Shown: positions 59,506-64,000 of the stretch, piece by piece
Layout: every line of letters starts with the position of its first letter
Numbering within the stretch: position 1 is the first letter of the stretch
Origin: Sanguibacter sp. HDW7
Lineage (GTDB): Bacteria > Actinomycetota > Actinomycetes > Actinomycetales > Cellulomonadaceae
Assembly: GCF_011300875.1 (NCBI RefSeq)
Contig: NZ_CP049862.1
Span: forward strand, 992,001 to 1,056,000
Direction: 5' to 3'
DNA: 64,000 nucleotides
Position numbers and translations under genes: made by a program
The notes under the pieces: model-generated
Told to the model about the DNA's origin: nothing
The model's database searches: none
The model's input: the letters and a program-made list of their open reading frames with translations, nothing else

Positions 59506-60420
59506 GTGCGACTCCAGTTCATCCTGTCCGAGATCGGCATCGGCCTGCGCCGGAACCTCTCGATGACCGTGGCCGTCATCCTCGTGACGTTCATCTCCCT
59601 CACCTTCGTCGGTGCCGCCGGCCTCCTGCAGATCCAGGTGAGCAAGCTCAAGGACGACTGGTACGGCAAGGTCGAGGTCTCGGTCTTCCTGTGCCCGACC
59701 GGCTCCCCGAAGGTCCAGTGCGCCGACGGTGAGGCGACACCCGAGCAGATCGACGCGATCCGCGGCCTGCTCGCCTCGCCCGAGCTCGCCTCCGAGGTCC
59801 AGGAGGTGTTCTTCGAGTCCAAGGAGGAGGCCTTCAAGGCCTTCCAGGAGTACTTCAAGGACCAGGACTGGGCGCAGGCCATCGGCGTCGAGCACATGCA
59901 GGCGTCGTTCCGCGTCAAGCTCAATGACCCCGAGCGCTACGAGGTCGTCTCCGACGTCCTCCAGGGACGTCCCGGCGTCGAGTCCGTCGAGGACCAGCGC
60001 AAGATCTTCGACGAGCTGTTCCTCGTCCTCAACCGTGCGTCGATCATGACCGTCGGGCTCGCCGTGCTCATGCTCGTCGCCGCGACGCTCCTCATCACCG
60101 TGACGATCCGGCTCTCCGCGCTCTCACGCTCCCGCGAGACCGGCATCATGCGGCTCGTCGGCGCCTCGAACCTCTTCATCCAGCTGCCGTTCATGCTCGA
60201 GGGCGCGATCGCGGCGGGACTCGGCGCGCTGCTCGCCGGCGGTGGCCTGTGGCTCGGCGTGAAGTACATCATCACCGACTGGCTCGCCGGACAGATCCAA
60301 TGGGTGCCGCTCGTCGGGCTGCCCGACGTCCTGCTCGTCGCCCCGCTCCTGCTCGCCGTCGCCGTCGTCCTCGCGCTCGTCGCGTCGGTCGTCACCCTCC
60401 GCCGGTACATGAAGGTGTGA
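59506..60420 (+). CDS. ftsX: Cell division permease-like protein FtsX
   Basis: 304 residues with four membrane helices (one near 20-40, three C-terminal). The external loop (about 45-170) carries two Cys (FLCPTGSPKVQC) likely to form a disulfide; it passes the FtsE signal to a wall hydrolase. The next gene encodes a coiled-coil M23 protein that is the probable partner. GTG start. Confidence 0.96.
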   Translation: MRLQFILSEIGIGLRRNLSMTVAVILVTFISLTFVGAAGLLQIQVSKLKDDWYGKVEVSVFLCPTGSPKVQCADGEATPEQIDAIRGLLASPELASEVQEVFFESKEEAFKAFQEYFKDQDWAQAIGVEHMQASFRVKLNDPERYEVVSDVLQGRPGVESVEDQRKIFDELFLVLNRASIMTVGLAVLMLVAATLLITVTIRLSALSRSRETGIMRLVGASNLFIQLPFMLEGAIAAGLGALLAGGGLWLGVKYIITDWLAGQIQWVPLVGLPDVLLVAPLLLAVAVVLALVASVVTLRRYMKV

Positions 60421-60422
60421 AC

Positions 60423-61811
60423 ATGCTGCGCCGAATCCTCGCCGTCCTCCTGTCCGCCGCCCTCGTCGGCGTCGTCGCGACGCCCGCCGGCGCCGACACG
60501 CTCTCCGACCTCGAGAAGCGGCAGGCGGCGGCGGAGAAGCGCAAGGCCGACTCCGACGAGAAGATCGAGTCGCTCGAGCACGACCTCGAGGACACCGACG
60601 ACGCGATGGCCGCCGCCTACGTGCGCCTCACGAAGGTCCGCGGACAGCTCGACGTCGCCAAGGCGGCGCTCGACGTCGCCGAGGCCGAGCTCACCGCCGC
60701 CGAGGGCACCGCGAAGAAGCTCGCCGACCGGCTCGCTGACGCGAAGCGCGAGGAAGCAGCGATCATCGACCTGCTCGACGAGCAGGCTGAGCTCAACGCC
60801 ACGACGCGCTCCTCGATCGCCGAGCTCGCACGCCGTGCCTACCGCGGCGAGGGCACGCCCGACTCGATGAGCCTCGTCGTCGGAGCCGAGTCCGCGAGCG
60901 ACTTCGTCAACCGCTACGCGCTGTCGCAGGCCGCGCTCCGCGTCCAGACGAACACCCTCACGGACCTCCAGGAGTCCGAGGCCACGACGAAGAACTCCCA
61001 GGTGCGTCTCGCCGCCGTGCGCGACACGATCGCCGACCTCAAGACGGAGGCCGACGCGGCCGTCGTCGTCGCCGAGACCGCTCGCACGACCGCCGTCAGC
61101 AAGCGCAACGCCGTCGCGGACCTCCTGGCCAAGGAGAAGGCCGACCTCGCGATCATCGAGAAGCGCAAGCAGGCGCAGCTCGACGCGAAGGCCGCGGCCG
61201 AGCAGGCGTCGTCCGACCTCGCGAGCGACATCCAGGACATCATCGGCCTCACCAAGAAGGAGAAGGACCGCATCCGCAAGGCCGAGGCGGCGGCGCGGAA
61301 GAAGGCCGAGGAGGAAGCGAAGAAGAAGGCCGAGCAGGACAAGGAGAACGGGAAGCCGAGCACCCCGAGCAACCCGAGCAACCCGTCGTCCGACCCGAAG
61401 CCGCCGGCCGGCAAGGGATTCCTCTCCTACCCGACGAAGGTCCCGTACATCACGTCGAACTATGGCTACCGGCTCCATCCGGTCCTCGGCTACGTGCGTC
61501 TCCACGCCGGCACCGACTTCCGCGCCTACTGCGGCACCCCCATCTACGCCGCTGCCGGCGGCACCGTCGTGTGGGCGCAGAGCCGCGGCGGGTTCGGCAA
61601 CCAGGTGCTCGTCAACCATGGCGAGGTCGGCGGGAAGAACCTCATGTCGAGCTACAACCACTTCTCGCGCTTCGCTGTCTCGACCGGTCAGAAGGTCTCC
61701 AAGGGTCAGCTCGTCGGCTACTCCGGGAACACCGGCACGAGCACGGCGTGCCACCTGCACTTCGAGGTCTACGTCGACGGGCAGACCGTCGACCCGATGT
61801 CGATGCTCTGA
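60423..61811 (+). CDS. M23 peptidoglycan hydrolase with coiled coil (FtsEX-activated)
   Basis: 462 residues. Signal peptide (MLRRILAVLLSAALVGVVATPAGA), a long coiled coil (25-300), a Pro/Ser linker, and a C-terminal LytM domain with its zinc residues (HAGTDF, SSYNH and HLHFE). It lies two bases after ftsX. The layout matches EnvC/PcsB-type proteins held inactive until FtsEX acts at division. All zinc ligands appear present, so unlike E. coli EnvC it should be catalytic. Confidence 0.93.
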   Translation: MLRRILAVLLSAALVGVVATPAGADTLSDLEKRQAAAEKRKADSDEKIESLEHDLEDTDDAMAAAYVRLTKVRGQLDVAKAALDVAEAELTAAEGTAKKLADRLADAKREEAAIIDLLDEQAELNATTRSSIAELARRAYRGEGTPDSMSLVVGAESASDFVNRYALSQAALRVQTNTLTDLQESEATTKNSQVRLAAVRDTIADLKTEADAAVVVAETARTTAVSKRNAVADLLAKEKADLAIIEKRKQAQLDAKAAAEQASSDLASDIQDIIGLTKKEKDRIRKAEAAARKKAEEEAKKKAEQDKENGKPSTPSNPSNPSSDPKPPAGKGFLSYPTKVPYITSNYGYRLHPVLGYVRLHAGTDFRAYCGTPIYAAAGGTVVWAQSRGGFGNQVLVNHGEVGGKNLMSSYNHFSRFAVSTGQKVSKGQLVGYSGNTGTSTACHLHFEVYVDGQTVDPMSML

Positions 61812-61965
61812 CGCGCGCGGGTGCGGCCCCGCGCGGTGACGGGGAGCGGCGCGGGAGCGTAATGCGTTCGTCCGCGTGCGCGTCCCACCGGTATCGTGAG
61901 GGGGTCCCCGTCACCCACGGGGCACGCGTGCGCCGGGAGGCGCACGACGACGGAGAGGAGGGGTG

Positions 61966-62493
61966 ATGGCCAAGGGCAAGGTGTTCCAGATCCCCGACGG
62001 CTCCAAGCAGAAGCGGCCCGACGCAGGCCGTGTGCCCGTCAAGCAGCTCGTCGCGAGCAACAAGAAGGCGCGCCACGACTACACGATCGAGGACGTCTAC
62101 GAGGCCGGCCTCGTCCTCACGGGCACCGAGGTCAAGGCGCTGCGTGCCGGCCGCGCGTCGCTCGTCGACGCGTTCATCCACGTCGACCGTGGCGAGGCGT
62201 GGCTCGAGCACGCGCACATCTCGGAGTACGCGCAGGGCACGTGGACCAACCACGCGCCGCGACGCAAGCGCAAGCTGCTGCTCCACAAGAACGAGATCGT
62301 CCGCCTGCAGAACGACGTCCAGGCGAAGGGCATGTCGATCGTGCCCCTGCAGATCTACTTCCTCGACGGCCGCGCCAAGGTCGAGATCGCGCTCGCGCGC
62401 GGCAAGAAGGAGTACGACAAGCGCCAGACGCTCCGTGAGCGTCAGGACAACCTCGAGGCGCACCGCGCGATGCGGCGCCGCGACCACGACTGA
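61966..62493 (+). CDS. smpB: SsrA-binding protein
   Basis: 175 residues. Binds tmRNA and takes part in rescue of stalled ribosomes. Motifs: [43 protein letters not shown] and the C-terminal basic tail with [25 protein letters not shown] precedes ATG 61966. The tmRNA gene is downstream. Confidence 0.97.
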   Translation: MAKGKVFQIPDGSKQKRPDAGRVPVKQLVASNKKARHDYTIEDVYEAGLVLTGTEVKALRAGRASLVDAFIHVDRGEAWLEHAHISEYAQGTWTNHAPRRKRKLLLHKNEIVRLQNDVQAKGMSIVPLQIYFLDGRAKVEIALARGKKEYDKRQTLRERQDNLEAHRAMRRRDHD

Positions 62494-62541
62494 CGGTCGT
62501 GGCCGGTCGAAATACCGTGGGGCTCCGCGGTGTTCATCGAC

Positions 62542-62547
62542 TACAGT
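62542..62547 (+). promoter_or_regulatory. Possible -10 box for ssrA
   Basis: TACAGT 65 bases before the mature tmRNA 5' end, allowing a precursor leader that RNase P would remove. No clear -35. Confidence 0.4.
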
Positions 62548-62611
62548 GGGACTCGTTCGTCAGGCTCGCCCCTCGGGGTGGCGCCCGCGGGCGTTGCTTG
62601 ACAACTTCACA

Positions 62612-62979
62612 GGGGGTGATCGGTTTCGACGGTGGTCGTGCTTCGAGAAGAAGCGGGCCGAGGATGCAGACTTATCTCGTAAACGATGTCTGCAAACCTA
62701 TAGGTGCCGATTCCAAGCGCACCGACTTCGCCCTCGCCGCCTGAGCGAGCCTCGAAGTCCGTCAGTCCGGGCTAGCTTCCGTCCCGGGTCCTGGCGTCAT
62801 CCAGGAAGCCACTGCTCGCGTCGTTCGTCGCTGACGACGCGGGGACTCTTAGGCGACTGGGCCTGTCAGCTGAGCGTCTGCTCGAGGGCTGGGGCCGAGA
62901 AAATCCACTAGCAGACTGCGCCCGGAGAAGATCTGGATACGCGTCACCGGACCGGGGTTCGATTCCCCGCACCTCCACC
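62612..62979 (+). ncRNA. ssrA: Transfer-messenger RNA
   Basis: 5' GGGGGTGATCGGTTTCGACG and 3' GGTTCGATTCCCC-GCACCTCC are the two halves of the tRNA-like domain. The 7-base acceptor stem pairs 62612-62618 with 62970-62976. The tag frame starts at GCC 62706 and encodes ADSKRTDFALAA before TGA (62742-62744). The CCA end is not fully encoded. Confidence 0.96.
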
Positions 62980-62986
62980 CTTGTGA

Positions 62987-63023
62987 ACGAAGGGCCCCTC
63001 GCCGACGGCGAGGGGCCCTTCGT
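62987..63023 (+). terminator. Terminator of ssrA
   Basis: A perfect 17-base stem beginning ACGAAGGGCCCCTCGCC with a 3-base loop, directly after tmRNA. Confidence 0.85.
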
Positions 63024-63064
63024 CGTGCTGTTGCTGAGTCGAGCTGTCGGGCACTTGAGCCGTC

Positions 63065-63138
63065 GTGCTGTCGTACCCGACCCCTTCCGCGACTGATGCT
63101 GTTGTGCTGTCGTACCGGGACCCCTCTCGCGACTGATG
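63065..63138. repeat. Direct repeat of about 34 bases
   Basis: GTGCTGTCGTACC... GCGACTGATG occurs at 63065-63098 and again at 63104-63138 with a few changes. It precedes the palindrome cluster. Confidence 0.75.
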
Positions 63139-63190
63139 GCCGGCTTCCCCTCGCCCGAAGAGGGCGGGGCGCCAATCGTCGGGAGGTGAA

Positions 63191-63502
63191 GTGGCTCGAT
63201 AGCCCATCCGTGCGCGCGACGCGCATGGATCGGCTATCGAACGAAGGAGCTCGAGGGACGAGGTTCGTCGATAGCAGATCGTTGCACGTGAGGCGTACGG
63301 ATCGCCTATCGAGCGAGGCTGGCGGTCGGGGGAGGTGGACGGATCGGCTATCGAGCGAGCGCGGTGGTCGAACGCGGCGCGTCGATAGCAGGCTCGTCGG
63401 CGGTAGGCGCACGGATCGGCTATCGGACCACTAGGTGCGATGGGTCGTGCGCGTCGATCGGCGTGTCGGACCCTTGTGGTGCATCGATCGGCTACCGGGC
63501 CG
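63191..63502. repeat. Cluster of palindromic repeats
   Basis: About nine ~24-base elements around GGATCGGCTATCGA, alternating in orientation: inverted near 63191, 63264 and 63378; direct near 63221, 63293, 63335 and 63407; weaker copies near 63448 and 63479. Neighbouring opposite copies form imperfect hairpins with ~20-base arms. No gene is seen from 63024 to 63543. It is probably a REP/BIME-like cluster. Confidence 0.75.
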
Positions 63503-63543
63503 CGAGGTGGGGGCCACGGGGTGAGGGACCGCGGAGCTGGGGA

Positions 63544-63978
63544 TCACTGTGATGGGGGACGGCCTCGGCGGGGGATCGGGGCCGCGTCGCGCGGGGCTCG
63601 GCCCGCGCGCTTGAGCGCCTCGCGGAGGATGACCTCGATCTGCGCGTTGACCGAGCGGAGGTCGTCGTCGGCCCAGCGTGCGACGGCGTCGTGCACCGCG
63701 GGATCCAGGCGCAGCAGAACCTGCTTGCGCACCGCACGAGGCTTGGGTGCGGTGGTGTCGGGCGCTGCGGCACCCGACGCGTTCGCACCCGACGCGTTCG
63801 CACCCGACGCGTTCGCACCCGACGTGTTTGCAGCCGACGCGTCTGCACCCGACGCGTGCGCGCCTGGCGCGTCCACGCCCGACGCGCCCAGGTCTGACGG
63901 TCCTGGGCGCGGCGTCGCCGCAGTGCCCGGGGCGCTGGGGGCGTCCGGGTCCTGCGGCGGCGTCGGGGTGCTGGGCAT
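63544..63978 (-). CDS. Ribbon-helix-helix protein with long low-complexity N-terminus
   Basis: 144 residues. The C-terminal ~50 residues (KQVLLRLDPAVHDAVARWADDDLRSVNAQIEVILREALKRAGR) are an Arc/HicB-type ribbon-helix-helix with the typical beta-strand and SVNAQIE helix, a DNA-binding dimer. The N-terminal 80 residues are Pro/Ala/Ser/Gly-rich with tandem ASGAN repeats encoded by 15-base units. I recall similar proteins in actinobacteria as chromosomal regulators, often without a toxin gene. Confidence 0.75.
   Translation of the reverse strand: MPSTPTPPQDPDAPSAPGTAATPRPGPSDLGASGVDAPGAHASGADASAANTSGANASGANASGANASGAAAPDTTAPKPRAVRKQVLLRLDPAVHDAVARWADDDLRSVNAQIEVILREALKRAGRAPRDAAPIPRRGRPPSQ
63770..63889 (-). 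repeat. 15-bp tandem repeat within the RHH gene
   Basis: Eight units of GCACCCGACGCGTTC type; the first three are identical and later ones diverge. Copy changes keep the frame and vary the Ala-Ser-Gly linker length. Confidence 0.9.
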
Positions 63979-64000
63979 GGGCGTCGTCAGTGGAGCGTGC

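Noticed and set aside
62598-62603. TTGACA as the ssrA -35 box
   Set aside because: It lies only nine bases before the mature tmRNA end, leaving no room for a -10 box; TACAGT at 62542 is a better candidate.
63191-63502. Possible CRISPR array
   Set aside because: Units alternate in orientation, differ from each other, and the intervals are not uniform spacers; no cas gene is present.

Overview
The window is very GC-rich and reads as the chromosome of an actinobacterium, most likely a Micrococcales member (Cellulomonas/Cellulosimicrobium-like). Evidence: strong GC3 bias, the block prfB-ftsE-ftsX-M23 peptidase-smpB-ssrA, a tmRNA tag ADSKRTDFALAA, an actinobacterial tad locus, and several genes whose -10 box (TANNNT) lies only 6-8 bases before the start codon, the signature of leaderless mRNAs. 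It carries a complete siphovirus prophage of about 40.8 kb (8500-49296).

Left chromosomal arm (1-8500): birA, a class III nucleotide cyclase, an SRAP/YedK abasic-site protein, a Bcr/CflA exporter, an Rrf2 regulator without cluster cysteines, then a tad secretion operon (tadA, tadB, tadC). The next gene, a small pilin-like membrane protein, is cut in two by the prophage. Its 5' part ends at attL (8500-8507) and its 3' part restarts at attR (49289-49296). Joining them across the shared 8-base core GTGACGAT restores a 99-residue frame that overlaps tadE.

Prophage: the left end holds plus-strand cargo (a GNAT acetyltransferase, an unknown 208-residue protein, and an XRE-ImmA fusion). From 11.5 to 32 kb is a leftward late operon. 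In transcription order it has small and large terminase, portal, MuF-like protein, scaffold, major capsid, connectors, major tail protein, tail chaperones with a C CCA AAA frameshift site, tape measure, distal tail, an S74-type tip protein, a DUF2746-like protein, an M15 endolysin and a putative holin. From 32 to 45.7 kb come leftward early genes: many small zinc-knuckle proteins, a Holliday-junction resolvase-like protein, a Prim-Pol/D5 helicase, an SSB-like protein, a Cas4/RecB-like nuclease and an HNH nuclease. Two solitary plus-strand genes (27407 and 33432) interrupt the leftward genes and share a 20-base upstream element, as expected of morons. The immunity and integration module (45.7-49.3 kb) has divergent XRE regulators over a TGTTCC/GGAACA operator region, a DUF2510 membrane protein, a small ImmA peptidase and a large serine integrase.

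The most unusual structure is a pair of 199-base direct repeats (36932-37130 and 47087-47285), about 80% identical by hand count and gap-free. Each has eleven GTGAC/GTCAC pentamers at matching positions and orientations. They bracket the replication, early and immunity region.

Right chromosomal arm (49.3-64 kb): tadE, a second tadE-like gene and a tadG-like gene, now cut off from tadABC; a secreted HNH-excalibur lipoprotein; a HAD phosphatase with an extra C-terminal domain; a ScoMcrA-head-domain protein; an aldo/keto reductase with an LLM-FAD oxidase fusion; then prfB, ftsEX, an M23 hydrolase, smpB and ssrA. A cluster of palindromic repeats follows, and last a ribbon-helix-helix protein with a 15-base repeat tract.
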